In this document: positions 36,536 through 48,633 of the stretch, in pieces
Numbering within the stretch: position 1 is the stretch's first letter
Layout of the letters: the number at the start of each line of letters is the position of its first letter
Assembly: GCF_033439725.1 (NCBI RefSeq)
Contig: NW_026944391.1
Location: 1,665,958-1,729,957, forward strand
Direction of reading: 5' to 3'
Source of the DNA: Neurospora tetraspora
Taxonomy: Eukaryota > Ascomycota > Sordariomycetes > Sordariales > Sordariaceae
DNA: 64,000 bases
Position numbers and translations under genes: made by a program
Notes under the pieces: generated by a model
What the model saw: the letters and a program-made list of their open reading frames with translations, nothing else
The model's database searches: none
What the model was told of the DNA's origin: nothing

Positions 36536-38464
36536 TCACCTGTATCCCCCGTTGTTCATATGCCCCTGGTTATGCCCATCATCACGGGTATCACCCCAAT
36601 AACTATCCCTCCCCTCCGCAAATCCATTTTGACCCGGCAGACCAAAGTCAGGTACTTGACCAACGGCAGCCTGACCGTAACCAGCAACACCAGACTGTGT
36701 TCCAAGTCCGGGTGCTTGCTGACCGTACGCTCCGCCGAATGTGGAAGCCTGTGGGCTGCTGTAGCCCCCATTGTTATTATTATTGAAGTTGAAGCTCGCC
36801 GACTGCGGGCTCGCGAACCCCGGGGCAGTAGGACCGGCGGTAAAGCTTCTTTGGGGTTGCGGGTGGGCTAGTCCTACCCCGGGAGCGGGGCTGCCTACTC
36901 TGTTCATATCTCCGTACATGGAACCTTGAGGGTTAGGCGAGCCAGGGACCGGAGAGGTGAAGCTACGGTTGGGCGGGAACGACGGGCTCTGGGACTGGTT
37001 CTGGTACCCGCCAGTCACGTTGGGGATTGTGGGGGTCATGGCAGATGCCGCGAAGGAAGGGATGCTTGGAGCAGGCGAGGCGACGCGGTTCATGTTCATG
37101 TTGTTGTCGAAGGAGTTGAATTGTTGCTGTTGCTGGCCAGGAGCGGGAGCAGGGCTAGCGACACGGGGGGATAGAGAGAGGGAGGCGGCGGCGGCACCGG
37201 TAGCACCGAGAGCAGCACCAGCAGCGGCGCCAGCGCCAACTGCTGAGATCGGCTCGAATTGACCATTAGAGGAGGTGTTGTTCGGGCCATCGAGAGGCGG
37301 AGAAGGGGGAACACTGTAAGTTGTCGTAGTAGCCATACCGTCCTTCTTCATATCACCAGCATGATACTCTGCCGCCTGCTCCGTAAAACTATCGGGATCG
37401 ATACCAGCCTTCTGCAACCGCTCAAGCTCGACGCGATCGCGCTCGTACTGGGCTTCAGCAAGAGCAGCCTGGCGCGCACCCCGTCGTCGCTGACGGATGC
37501 AGACGTACACGGCAGCCATGACGAGCAGCGCACCAGCGCCGGCGCAGCAGGCGTAAATGATGGTCTTGGTTGTGCTCGACATGCCGTTCCACTTGTCTGA
37601 CATCGACTGCTTGGGCGGGGCTGTGATGATCTCCTTGATGGTGGAGTTACCCTCGACGATCTTGATGCTCTCCCAATCGCCGCTGCGGTCGCCGTAGACA
37701 TACTCCTCGCCGTCGCTGTAGTCGGTAACTCGGACAGACTTGACATGCATGGTGTACGGGCCAGCATTATAATCGGTTTCACCACCAGCCCACTCCTTCG
37801 TACCGTTGGGCATTCTCGGGTCGCCGCCAGCCCAAATACCGAAGGACAAGCGCATGGGTGTCTGGGGGTAGTATTGAGTGTCGTTGGCTTTGTTGGCTTC
37901 AGCGGGAAGTAAAGTGCGGACCTTGTTGCCGTCAATGTAAAAGTCGAGGTAGTCCTGGGTCCAAATGGTGGTGTAATTGTGAAAGTCCTCCTGAGCGTTA
38001 CCGGGAACGTCGTGCTTTCCGGGAATGGAGGACTCGATGACACCCTTGCCGTAAAAGTTGGTCTGCACGTTGTTGGGCTCGCCGCCGACAAACTCCCAGT
38101 CGATCTCGTCCAGGTCATCGGACAGGAACATGACGGAACTGACGATGCCTTGGCCTTGGGCAGCCTTCATCCAGATCTCGGTGCGGCCCCAGAAGAAGTA
38201 GAACTTGGAGCGCAGGGTGGGGGAGTCGCCCTGCTTGCTGATGGTGAAGGCGGCGCCATTGTCATTGTCGAAATCGACGGTGCCGACAGTAGTTTCCCAG
38301 GCCCAGGCTTTGGGAGTAGAGTTGAAGGCCCACGAGTAGTCCATGCCGAGGGCGGGATCGGCAGGACATGTCTTGTTGAGGGGTTGGCAGTCGGTGGTGA
38401 CTTGGGCGAGGGCCGAGGAAGCCAGCAGCGCAATGGCTGAGGTGAGGTATCGCGGTAGAAGCAT
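36536..38464 (-). CDS. Crh-type GH16 cell-wall transglycosylase with membrane anchor
   Basis: Intronless, 642 residues. Crh proteins move chitin chains onto beta-glucan at the outside of the cell. Order: signal peptide (1-20, ending SALA), GH16 catalytic domain (about 25-255) with the catalytic motif DEIDWEF at 119-125 (the two Glu act as nucleophile and acid/base in this family), several N-glycosylation sites (NKT, NYT, NDT, NGT, NST), a WAGG and GPYTMHVKSVRV region typical of Crh, then a single transmembrane helix (about 301-323) followed by a basic stop-transfer stretch (RQRRR). The last 310 residues are a cytosolic, Pro/Ser/Gln/Asn-rich tail. Many Crh proteins use a GPI anchor; here a real helix with a long tail replaces it. 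The start at 38464 is set by the signal peptide. Confidence 0.92.
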   Translation of the reverse strand: MLLPRYLTSAIALLASSALAQVTTDCQPLNKTCPADPALGMDYSWAFNSTPKAWAWETTVGTVDFDNDNGAAFTISKQGDSPTLRSKFYFFWGRTEIWMKAAQGQGIVSSVMFLSDDLDEIDWEFVGGEPNNVQTNFYGKGVIESSIPGKHDVPGNAQEDFHNYTTIWTQDYLDFYIDGNKVRTLLPAEANKANDTQYYPQTPMRLSFGIWAGGDPRMPNGTKEWAGGETDYNAGPYTMHVKSVRVTDYSDGEEYVYGDRSGDWESIKIVEGNSTIKEIITAPPKQSMSDKWNGMSSTTKTIIYACCAGAGALLVMAAVYVCIRQRRRGARQAALAEAQYERDRVELERLQKAGIDPDSFTEQAAEYHAGDMKKDGMATTTTYSVPPSPPLDGPNNTSSNGQFEPISAVGAGAAAGAALGATGAAAASLSLSPRVASPAPAPGQQQQQFNSFDNNMNMNRVASPAPSIPSFAASAMTPTIPNVTGGYQNQSQSPSFPPNRSFTSPVPGSPNPQGSMYGDMNRVGSPAPGVGLAHPQPQRSFTAGPTAPGFASPQSASFNFNNNNNGGYSSPQASTFGGAYGQQAPGLGTQSGVAGYGQAAVGQVPDFGLPGQNGFAEGRDSYWGDTRDDGHNQGHMNNGGYR

Positions 38465-39204
38465 TGTGTCGTGGATCGTGGATCGTGGTATCGTGGGATT
38501 ATGATTCGGTTGGTCGGGTAGGTAGGTAGGTAGGTAAATAAACGATTCGTGTAAATGGATTGGACTCAGAGTTGCATCTCTGGTGTATCGTAGTGATCGT
38601 AGTGTGTCGAAGGACTGGTGATCTCGAGCTCGCGAGATGGTGTATCGTGGTTGGGAGAGGCAGCAAGGTCAGGTCAACTGACGATTGCGCAAACGAATTG
38701 AGTGATCGTAGGATCGGTGGTAGGGCCAGGAGACACTGGCGATGGTTTGGTAAAGAGAGCGACGGTGTTTCGAGTACCGAATCAAGGCCGGTAGGTATCC
38801 GTAGAGGATTAACGACGACGAGGTCGGTCGATCTTGATAGATGATCCGGAAAGCGACGTTGGTGGCGCTGGGGATGGGCGGCTAATGCGATTGTGAAAGT
38901 GACAGTTGGCAACGGAAAAGAAGATGCGCGCAACCCAGACGGCCAACTCAACGAAACAAGAAAGGAAGGGATCCCACTGGGATTGGGACAGCCAGCAAGC
39001 GATTTGACGAGAAAAGAAGAAAAGAAGAGGAAAAGGGGAAGCCGAGAAAGACAAGACAACAAGTACAAGTAACTGTTAGAGGCCAGGGGATCCACTGGGC
39101 GTGCACGTGCCCAGTTGGGCTGGGATATGCGGGATTTATCTAGATGCCAGAGCTTCGAGTCTGCAGAGCCAGTCTTACACAGACACACAATCAAGCCACG
39201 TTGA
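38465..39204 (-). promoter_or_regulatory. 5' flank and leader of the GH16 gene
   Basis: 740 bp of normal composition, strongly C/T-rich on the coding-sense (minus) strand, as in highly expressed fungal genes. A GGTA microsatellite lies at about 38516-38536 and a GTGGATC repeat at about 38471-38490. A 231-codon minus frame (38499-39194) is low-complexity and not called. The region ends abruptly at the copia relic. Confidence 0.45.
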
Positions 39205-39229
39205 ACCCCATATCGATTATTACCTATAA

Positions 39230-40783
39230 TATTAAAATTAAAAATCTTATTAATTCGACCGTTAAAACTATCGCTAATAACGATAACTGATTAAACGATT
39301 ATTAATAATATTTATAACCAAAATTAATAGCGTTGCCTTCAACGGCCCTAAGGACTAGCCGGCCTAGGAAAATGCCTTCATTTCTGTAGCCTAAGACCTA
39401 GGTCTCTAAAAGTATATTGACTTAAATAACCGTATTCCCTAGCCAACCGAACTAATAAAACCCAATATTGCTAACTACTAAAAGGAAGTTCCCGCTAGAG
39501 AAACTAAAGAAATTAAAAAGGATAGGGAAATTACCCTATTTATTACCGTTAAATTATATAATTTTTATTATAAGCGCGATTACTATAACTATATAATTAA
39601 GAAGTTGGATTAGCGTATAAAGGATAAAACCTTCTTTAACTTACGTAATAAAAAAATTATATTAAATTGCTAAATATTTAAAACCGTTAGAAATAATTAC
39701 TAGGAAACTAATTTTACTAAATGTATTAATTTATATAAATAGTACAATAATTTTAGTAAATTTACTACTTTTAATAACCCTAAAGTAAAGAAGTTCGCCC
39801 GGGTTAAATTTATTAATATTTTTAAACCTTTTAATAAAATTAACTGTAGTTAATATAATTAAACCTTTTATTAAGAGGCGGCTATAACCTTCTATATTAT
39901 TAGAAGAATTATTAAAATAAATAAATTAAATTTATAATTCCTAGAATTCTATATAATTATGAAATCGAATCCTTATACCGTTTAAATAAATAATTCTTAA
40001 TTCTAATATAATAAGGAAATCGAAAGAAACCCTAATTTTAAAATTTCTTTCTATACTATAATTAAAGATTTCTATAAAATAATCATAGCGAATATTACTT
40101 AGGGAAAGGGTCGTACCCCCTTATTTAAAGATATTACGTTCGTAATTATATTAAATAATAAACCCGCTAAGGAGGACGCTCCTAATAATAAATAAAACCC
40201 TAGCCCGGAGGTAAAGGGACGGTGAGAAACTATAAATAAGAATGGCAAATTTTAAAAATTTTTTAATAAAAATAAGCGTACTTTCTCCTCGTCCCTACTA
40301 GTAAATAAACGACCGTAATAATCCCCGTACAAATTTTATAAATAGCCGGCCTATAATTTAAATAAATATTACTATATTAAACTATAGTTAGCTTATAAAA
40401 ATTAGATCGAAAGTCTTATTATTAAGAAGCATGCGTTCGCTAATTTAAAAAAGGATAAAATATTTAAAGAGATTATTAACCGTTTACGAACGTAGTAGGA
40501 CAATAAGGACTAAAATAATTAATTCTATAAACGCTGGGTAAGTAAGAGTAATTTCTTAGTGCCTATAGCGAAACGCGGCGCCGTATACCTACTAAAAGAC
40601 TCTATAATCTTCGATTTAAGTATAATAATATATATTTTTAATAAAATTAATTGGTTTAAAGACTTTACCCTATTAAATACTAGTAATTATATAGAGGCTA
40701 AAAATAAGCGGATTCCTATCGAGGAGTATAGTACTATTATAATTACAATTTAAGACAATACTAGAAATAGAAAACTCCAGCTC
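39230..40783 (+). pseudogene. Copia relic gag and protease
   Basis: A gag segment (a DYYNYIIKK.D-like stretch near 39.57-39.61 kb) leads to a zinc-knuckle position at 40328-40369 with C-x2-C-x4-H-x4-C spacing in which all four ligands read Tyr. In the same frame, 40559-40753 holds the protease: the expected DSG/DTG triad reads D-L-S at 40613-40621, and an ...IPIEEYSTI stretch corresponds to the VPILGYGTV flap region. It stops at the insertion site of element D. Confidence 0.72.
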
Positions 40784-41153
40784 TATAACGGCGCTGGCGG
40801 ACTAGGTCTGGGTGCTATGCACGAGGTGGCTGCTGGAATGAGGTATATAGAGGATTCTAGGCATGGTACGGTCTAGGGGATATAAGCCATTCTATTAGCT
40901 ATACTAAGACTGGTTGCAAGGTAAATCCTAATACGTACAGGGTTTATCTTGTAAGTAAAGGGGATACGAGTGAAGGGATTAGCTAATAGCGACCTGTTTA
41001 TAAGTCCCGCTATCGCTTATACAACTAGAGTATTTATTTAGGTTTATATACTTATATTTAATTCTCTTCCTCTTTTCTTTTCCTTATTTAAAATTTTCTA
41101 TTATAAATAGAATTTTAGTTTTGCCTTCGACTTACCTATATTATACCCTTATA
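40784..41153 (+). repeat. 5' LTR of element D
   Basis: 370 bp, starting TATAACGGCGC. Its outer half is almost unmutated and its inner half (from about 41030) is AT-enriched. Confidence 0.93.
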
Positions 41154-43479
41154 TTATTTCAAATCAACCTAATAATTATTTAGGAAGGTTAAATCCCAAA
41201 CCGAATACAAAATTAGAAAGATCTATTATAAGTATTTAAAGTATTAAATTACCTTCGATAAATTAATAGTATAATAATAATGCTACGTTAAATATATAAT
41301 AGCGCCGGTAAATATAAGGGTACTAAGTAGACCGAGAATTATAATAACGATCCTTACAGCGGGGACGTTTTTAACGACAATAATTAAAACAATATTTTTT
41401 TTAAAGAAGAGGGCGGAAATAGCAATAGAGAAGGAGGCTTTAGCTTTCTAAATCCCGACGTTTTGTAAGAAGAAAATACAGTTATTAAATTGAAATTTAA
41501 GAAGAAAGTTGTTATTAATAATAAGAAGCCGATTCTTAAGTGCTAAATTATTAATCTTATTATTAAGGATAACGCGCGCAAAGCCGTCCGTTTTAATAAA
41601 GAATACTATAACGGCCTCTACCCTAATAAGGAACGCTTTCGTAGTAAGTCTATGATCTTTTGTAAGAAGTCCTTGTATTATATATATTATTAATTAAAAT
41701 TATCCGATAAGGCTTGGGCCGAAGTGGTAGCTAATATGGGAGAAAACAATAAGGAACCCGAATCATTTTTTAATTTATTTGATTAATATATTACTACGGC
41801 GGTCGAAAATATTAAGATTTTCAACGCTCTTTTAACCCGGTACGAAATTATTAACGATTTAAAGTAAAAGATAAAGGAATTTACTAAATTATTTATTTAT
41901 AATTCTATCCCTAACGTCCCCTTTTAAATATTATTCCCTTCGAGCCTCCCGTTTTCTGGCTATTTAATTAAAGAGAAATTTGCGGAGCTATACTACGGAA
42001 ATCCTTAGGTTATATTCTAGGAATTTAAATTACTATTTATTATAAGTATAGTATAGAAGGAATAGGTCTTAGAATTTCATTACCTCGTTTTTTATTTAAA
42101 TAATAAACTTAAGATTATTTACGATTAGGTCCCTATTTTGGCCGACCGTTATAGCGTTACTAACCCCGCTATAGTCTAATAATTAAAAGATTCCCTTATT
42201 AAAAAAGAGGAAATTATCGATAGATTGAAAGATTTTATTACCGATTTGAGTATTAGTAAAGGAGCGTTTAAAAATAAGAGTTAGAATAAGGGAAAGGTTA
42301 AAGAAATAGTATTCCCTAATATTGAGAAGGACGTTAGCGAAGCCCTTTTTAAGGCTTTTACCCGTTTTTCGACTTTATTCCCCGAGACCGATCCCGATGA
42401 CAGAGAACGTTCTAATTCCCGCTACCGTAATACGAAGTAAGTCGACCTTATTAAATATTATAATTAGAATAAGGAAAACGATATTCCTTTTAAAGTTTAG
42501 TATAATTTAATTTAAAATAAATTCGGAATTAATATTAATTATTATCCGACTGACTATAATAAGTTTCTATTCGTTAAGAATTATTTAATTAATTACGCTT
42601 ATTATAACCTAATATTATATTTACATAAAACCTACCCGGATTAAATTAAGACCTACTCCGGTTTAATAACCTATTTATAGCGTTAGTATTATAATTTTAA
42701 TTAGGAGGAGAATACGCTTTAGAACTTTACTAAATTGAAAATGAAAAATAATAATAATTTCAATTTTTTTACAAATAAATTTATTTGGATAATAAGCGAA
42801 TATTAACGTTTTAAGGCCGAATAGAAATAAAAATTATTTTAACGCTTTTTAATTAAATATAAAAAAGTAAAGGAGCGTAAAATATTGCGATTTATTTATT
42901 TCCTTTGAATTATATTATATAGATTACTCCGGTTTTAGATAAATATTAAAGATTATTGCCGATGAGAATAAAGTTATTTTTAAATCGAATAAAAATAATA
43001 ATTCCGACGGCGGTAATAAGGGTTAAAATTTTATTTTTAAATTCGAATTTAGTTCCGATCCCAAACCTATTAGACGAAGCGGAGGTACTATTTATTAAGG
43101 TGGCGACCGCTACGAAGAGACTATTCGGCTATTTAACGAAAGTAAATATTTCTTTTATAAAGAAAAGAGTTATATTAAATGTAATTACTTCGAAAAAGAA
43201 CGTTTCGATTGCGAACGTTGCGATTGCGTTACGGCTATTATTAATTATTATTTAGTTTACGAGAATAGATAAGAGGCTTTAGTTATTTCGGCCGTAATTT
43301 TAATTAATAAATAGGGAAATTAATTACCCTAAGTAAATTAAATTCTTTTTTAAGGGAAGTATCAGTTATAGAATAATAGAAAAAGGATAGATAGAAATAT
43401 AAAAGAATGGAAAAATTTAATTTAATACCCTTTTTAGGAAGAAAATCCTTATTCATTCAATGTACTTTAATTGATGATA

Positions 43480-46400
43480 AAGATGTTTATCTATATTTAA
43501 TACTTTAATCGATACGGGATTAAACGTTCTTTTATTTATTAGTACCGCCTTTGCCAAAAGATTAAAAAAACGATTATTAGTAGAATCTACGAATAATTTC
43601 CTAATTCGAGGGATTAGCGATTATTAAGGAAAAATAAATTAGAATATTAAAGAGGTTATTAGAGCCGCTTTAAAAATTCAAAACCGAACTACGCCACCCG
43701 ATTACTTTATTGTAATTAATATAGCGTACGATATTATTATCGGCCGGAAATAGTTCGACCTTTATAATACTTAAATAAATTATATAAACTATTGTTTATT
43801 GTTTTCTTTAAATTAGAAACCACACCCGGACTAATTAAAATACTTTAAAATTTAAAATTTACCAGCCCCGGTTAACCCCGCTTATTAGAAGGATTTAAAA
43901 TACTACGACGTATTAATAGTTTAGGAAAATAAGCGACGAGTAAATAGGAAAAATAATAAATAAACGGCTCTTTATTTTATAAGTAGAAATATTTCCTCCG
44001 AATTTATTTTTAATAGTTAACTTTTCCTCAATTATTGTAAGAAAGTATTCAATTTTAAAATTCGAAATTGATATAGATAGGAAGCCCGTTAATATTAAAA
44101 GGATATCGAGAAACGTATCTTCGAATTAGAGGCCGCTTCCGGCTAAAGACTTAAAATTATTCTAATTACCCCGGTTAATTTTTAATATACTTGTAATAAT
44201 ATTAGTGAATTTAATTACGTTTGTCCCTGCTATTTTCTTTAAAACCTTACTGCAATTTTTAAAAAGAATAAATCTATTAAATAAAATAGAACGTAACCTA
44301 ACTAATCTTACTTACCTTATAATATTATCTCCAGAATTCGAATTACAACCCCGTTATCGAAAATAACCCGCCGAAAGTAAATAGGGATCAGACGCTTAAA
44401 ATATTTATTAATTAAAGTGTAACGGTATAGGTTAATATAAATATTATCCTACTTAAATATACGTATTAGATAGAAATTTGTTTATAAGATTTATTAAAAT
44501 AGAAAATTATAAAATCTATTCTATAAGTATGTTTAAAATCGATTAGTTTATTTAATAGAAATAAATTATTAATAACCCCGCTTAAGAACCGCTCCCTTAT
44601 AATAAAAAGGAATTTTGCGACGAGGCCTTTCGAATAGTTCCTCCCGAATACTATAATGAAATTAAAGTTTTTATTAAGTATAATTTAAATACATTACCTA
44701 AATACAATTCCTATAATTATAAAATCGAATTTAATAAAGGTTATCGTTTAAAAGAGTTCGGGTATAACCTTCTATATAAAATGTCCTTTAATAAATTAAA
44801 AGTTATATGGAAATATATATTAGAAAATTTATTAAAAGGATTTATAAAAGTAAACTCATCCTGTTAGGCCGTGCCCGTCTTATTTATAATGAAAGCGGAT
44901 AGTAGCCTTCGTTTCTACGTAAATTACCGGAAATTTAATACTATTATTCAAAAAGATCGTTACCCGTTACTATTAATCGAACAAATGCTCGCTAAGGTAA
45001 CTAAAATATAATAATTTATAAAAATCGATATTTAATAAGCGTTCTACCGTATTTATAGAAAATTACAAAACGAAGAATTAATTATATTCCGTACTAGTAT
45101 AGAGGCTTTTAAATATAAGGTATTATTATTTAGTTTTATTAACGGCCCGGCTAATTTCCAAAATTTTGTTAATTCGGTCCTAAATAAATATTTAAGAAAT
45201 TTTTATAGGGCCTATATCGATAATATCCTTATTTATTCTAATACTTTAAAAGACTACCGATTTTACGTTAAGAAGGTCCTTCGCTGATTAAAAGATATTA
45301 GGCGTTAAATTGACTTTAAGAAGTGTGAATTCTATATTACAAAGATTAAATTCCTAGGATTTATTATAGGACGAAATAATATTTTTATCGACTTAAAAAA
45401 GGTAGAGGTTATTAAAGAATAAATTATACTTTCTAATTTAAAACGTGTTTAATTTTTTTTAAAGTTCTATAATTTGTACTAAAACTTTATTAAAAACTAC
45501 GGTCGTATAGCGTATCCTCTTATAAACCTAATACGAAAGGGAAAGGCGTTTATATAAATTAATAAATATTAAACTATTTTCGAAGAATTTAAAAGACTAT
45601 TCGTAGAGACCCCGCTATTAAAATATTTCCGTTATAATACTGAAACAAGGGTAGAAATAGATATTAATAACGGAATATTAGTAGGAATACTATTTTGATT
45701 ATAAGAAGATACTAGAGAATAGTACCCAGTAGCTTTCTTTTCTAAAATTATATAAAGTACTGAATATAATTACTTTATTTATAATAAAGAGTTGTTCGCT
45801 ATTATTAGAGCCCTCTAAATATAGTGACCCGAATTCGTCGGCCTCTAATAGAATAAACTATTTAGAATGATTACCGATTATTAAGTATTCGAATATTTTA
45901 ATATTAAGCGCCTCTTTAATCTTCAATAAATTGGGTAAGTAAAGTTCCTATCCTAATACTACTTTAAAATTACGTATCGGCCTAGTACGAAGAATGTAGT
46001 AATAGACGCGTTCTCTCGAAAATCCGAAGATTTTAAGACTTAAAAAGATAAGAAGAATGCGTACTATACGCTCTAAATATTTAAATTAATAGAAGAAAAT
46101 GGAGTTAAAGTCTTTATTATTACTTATATTACGACCGTTTCCGGCCCGCTAGAGGAATTGATTTCAATTATAGTTTTAAATATAAATAAATTAAGTTTTA
46201 TTAAATTAGACGGATACGAATTAGTAGACGCTTTTATAAAAGTTAATTACGAGGACGAATTTTTAAAAGAATATTATATTTACATTTATAATTCAAACCC
46301 TAATTTTATAATATTAATTAATAAACTTTTAATATATTAGGATCGCCTAATCGTCTCTAAATTAGATAACCTACGTACTTATATTATCGATAAAATTTAT

Positions 46401-47760
46401 TTAACATTAATTACGGCCTATTTAAGAAAAAATAAAACCCGAACAATTTTTAAAATACAATACTGGTAGCTGTATATAATTAGAGATATCGACTATTTCG
46501 TTAAAAATTATATAATATATAAAATTAGTAAGGTCCTTAAGGATAAAATACCGGGTCTACTTTACCCGATTCCCTTACTAACCCGGAAATAAACGTTTAT
46601 TATTATAAATTTTAAAAAAATATTAAGGGATAAATACGGTTTCAATAATACGTTAATAATAATCGACCGCCTATTAAAATTATTTTGGGTTACCCCTTGT
46701 ATAAAAAACGTTATAATTTGCGACGCCGCTCGGATATATTATAAAGGACCTAACTATATTTATAAGATATTTAAAGGAAGTAATTTCCAATAAAGGATTA
46801 TAATTTACGTCCGTATTTACGGACGAAATATTAAAATTAATAAAAATAAAATAGAAATTGGCTACTATAAAATATAATTAAATAGCGGGCTAAGCGGAGG
46901 TTATAAATATTTATATCAATTAACGCTTCCGGCTATTCGTTATTTATCATTAAAATAATTAGTCCGAAGCTATCCTAACCTTAAACGTAGTATAAAATAG
47001 CCTTCCCCAAAATAGTATAGGCCTATTTCCCTACGAAATTATATTCGGATACTTAATAAGAATATTTTTTAATTAGAATACCTATATATAAGACCCTAAT
47101 ATATGACGGACGGAGTAATTAATCCGGGAATAAGCGTAAGATTACGCTTAACGTATTTGAAATTACGTCGAATACGCTAGAAAGACGTTGAAGGTATAAG
47201 AATAATAGGCGGTATAGGCTAATAAGAAGAGAAGGGAGCCTAATTTCGAATTAGGAGATAGGGTTATTATTATTAAGAGGCTTTGGTTTACGATTATTCG
47301 ACTTAATAATAAGTTTAATTTCCTTAATACTCAAAATTATTATAAGATTATTGAGAAAGTAAGGTATTCTTACTATTTAGAATTATTAAAGAATTAGAAG
47401 GGTACCGACGTCTTCTACGTAGACCGTTTATAGAAATATAATAATAACCCGCTCCTTGAATAGGCGTTCGAATATTCCGGCTTAATTAATATAAATGAAG
47501 ATGGGGATTTCGAATAGGAGATTGATAAAATTACAGCTTTCAAAGTAGCTAACGGAAAATTCTTTTATTAGGCGGATTAGAGAGGCTAGAACTCTAATCC
47601 GGAATAGTATCCCGCCTTTAATTTTAAATATATACCGAAAGTACTTTAGGAGTTTTATAAGGCTAACCCGGACGCTTTAAGCCCGCTCTAATAGTTAATA
47701 AATTAGCTTAACAAGGATACGGAGCAGTACAACAATAACGAATATCCTAAAAAGGAGGGA
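43480..47760 (+). pseudogene. Element D pol remnants (protease, RT, RNase H, integrase)
   Basis: Protease: LIDTGLNVLLF near 43.5 kb. Reverse transcriptase: PVLFIMKADSSLRFYVNYRK then KDRYPLLLIEQ at about 44.87-44.99 kb, and KIDI..AFYRIY at about 45.03 kb. RNase H: YPVAFFSKI then YNYFIYNKELFAII at about 45.72-45.81 kb. Integrase traces are at about 46.42-46.87 kb, and a C-terminal YYKIIEKV...YYLELL-type segment is at about 47.3-47.4 kb. Stops (mostly TAA/TAG from CAA/CAG/TGG) are frequent. Confidence 0.78.
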
Positions 47761-47856
47761 TTAAAGCGTTCATAATATATTATAAGGAAGAAATAAATAT
47801 ATTATATAATTATTTAGTAAAATTCGCGGACGAATCTTCTATATAGGGGGGGGTAA

Positions 47857-48226
47857 TATAATAGCGCTAGCGAACTAGGTTTAAGTATTATATACTAGGT
47901 AACTGCTAAAATAAAGTATATAGAGGATTTTAAGTATAGTACAGTTTAGGGAATATAAACTATTCTTTGAGCTATATTAAAATTAATTATAGGCTAGATT
48001 CTAGTACGTATAAGGTTTATCCTATAAGTAAAGGGGATACAAATAAAGGGATTGGCTAATAGCGACCCGTTTATAGGTCCCGCTATCGCTTATACGATTA
48101 GGGTATTTATTCAAATCTGTACGCCTATACCTAATTCTCTTTCTCTTTTCTTTTCCCTATCTAAAATCTTTTATTATAGATGGAATCTTAGCTTTGCCTT
48201 CGACTCACCCATATTGTGCCCTTGTA
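47857..48226 (+). repeat. 3' LTR of element D
   Basis: 370 bp, ending CCCTTGTA. Its inner (left) half is strongly AT-shifted, while its outer (right) half from about 48000 is nearly unmutated, the mirror image of the 5' copy. Confidence 0.93.
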
Positions 48227-48231
48227 AGCTC

Positions 48232-48344
48232 CCCAATATCGCCTTAGTACCAGGCATAGCTTATAACCCCGTCTCCTTAAAATAATTCGAGGATAAATAA
48301 ATCTACTAGGACTATAAAAATAATTACTTACACTCCCGCCTTAC
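48232..48344 (+). pseudogene. Copia relic pre-integrase fragment between D and E
   Basis: Directly continues the frame that stopped at 40783: ...KLQL before element D, then PNIALVPGIAYNPVSLK after it. This matches the copia pattern L..V.YVP....NLVSL...  Next come Phe-Glu-Asp-Lys and an IY.DYKNNYLHSRL stretch (GAG-pre-integrase region, with TGG changed to TAG). It ends at the element E insertion. Confidence 0.78.
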
Positions 48345-48633
48345 TATTAAGATCGTAGAGGAAGGTAGGTTAAAGTGCCTACGGATAGCGTAAGTACATA
48401 TGAGATATTAAAATAGGGAGAAGACCAAAAATATATTTATAATTAACCTCAATAATTCTAAAAGCGAATTCGATTAACTATTTATATCGTTGCAAACTTT
48501 ATTTTATAATAGTTAAGTTCACGACGACTCCAAACCGTTCCGACGCTACATTACAACGCTATACTATACAGATATCGACGCTCTTCGGCGCTAGTATAAA
48601 TCTAATATTTAATAAGTCCTTAATAATTTAATA
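48345..48633 (-). repeat. LTR of element E (left copy)
   Basis: 289 bp, direct repeat of 54820-55108. The outer part is only mildly mutated; the inner end (48600-48633) is strongly AT-shifted. Confidence 0.9.

Larger units (their letters stand above)
40784..48226 (+). mobile_element. Ty3/gypsy LTR retrotransposon D, nested in the copia relic (RIP-degraded)
   Basis: 7,443 bp with two 370-bp direct repeats and a perfect 5-bp target duplication AGCTC (40779-40783 and 48227-48231). A purine tract AGGGGGGGGTAA (47845-47856) directly precedes the right LTR, so the element reads on the plus strand. Gag, protease, RT, RNase H and integrase traces appear in the usual Ty3 order between 41.2 and 47.8 kb. 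All are broken by RIP-type stops. Confidence 0.93.

Noticed and set aside
38499-39194. A 231-codon minus-strand frame upstream of the GH16 gene
   Set aside because: It is C/T-rich leader sequence read as Ser/Leu/Pro repeats; a microsatellite makes up its end.
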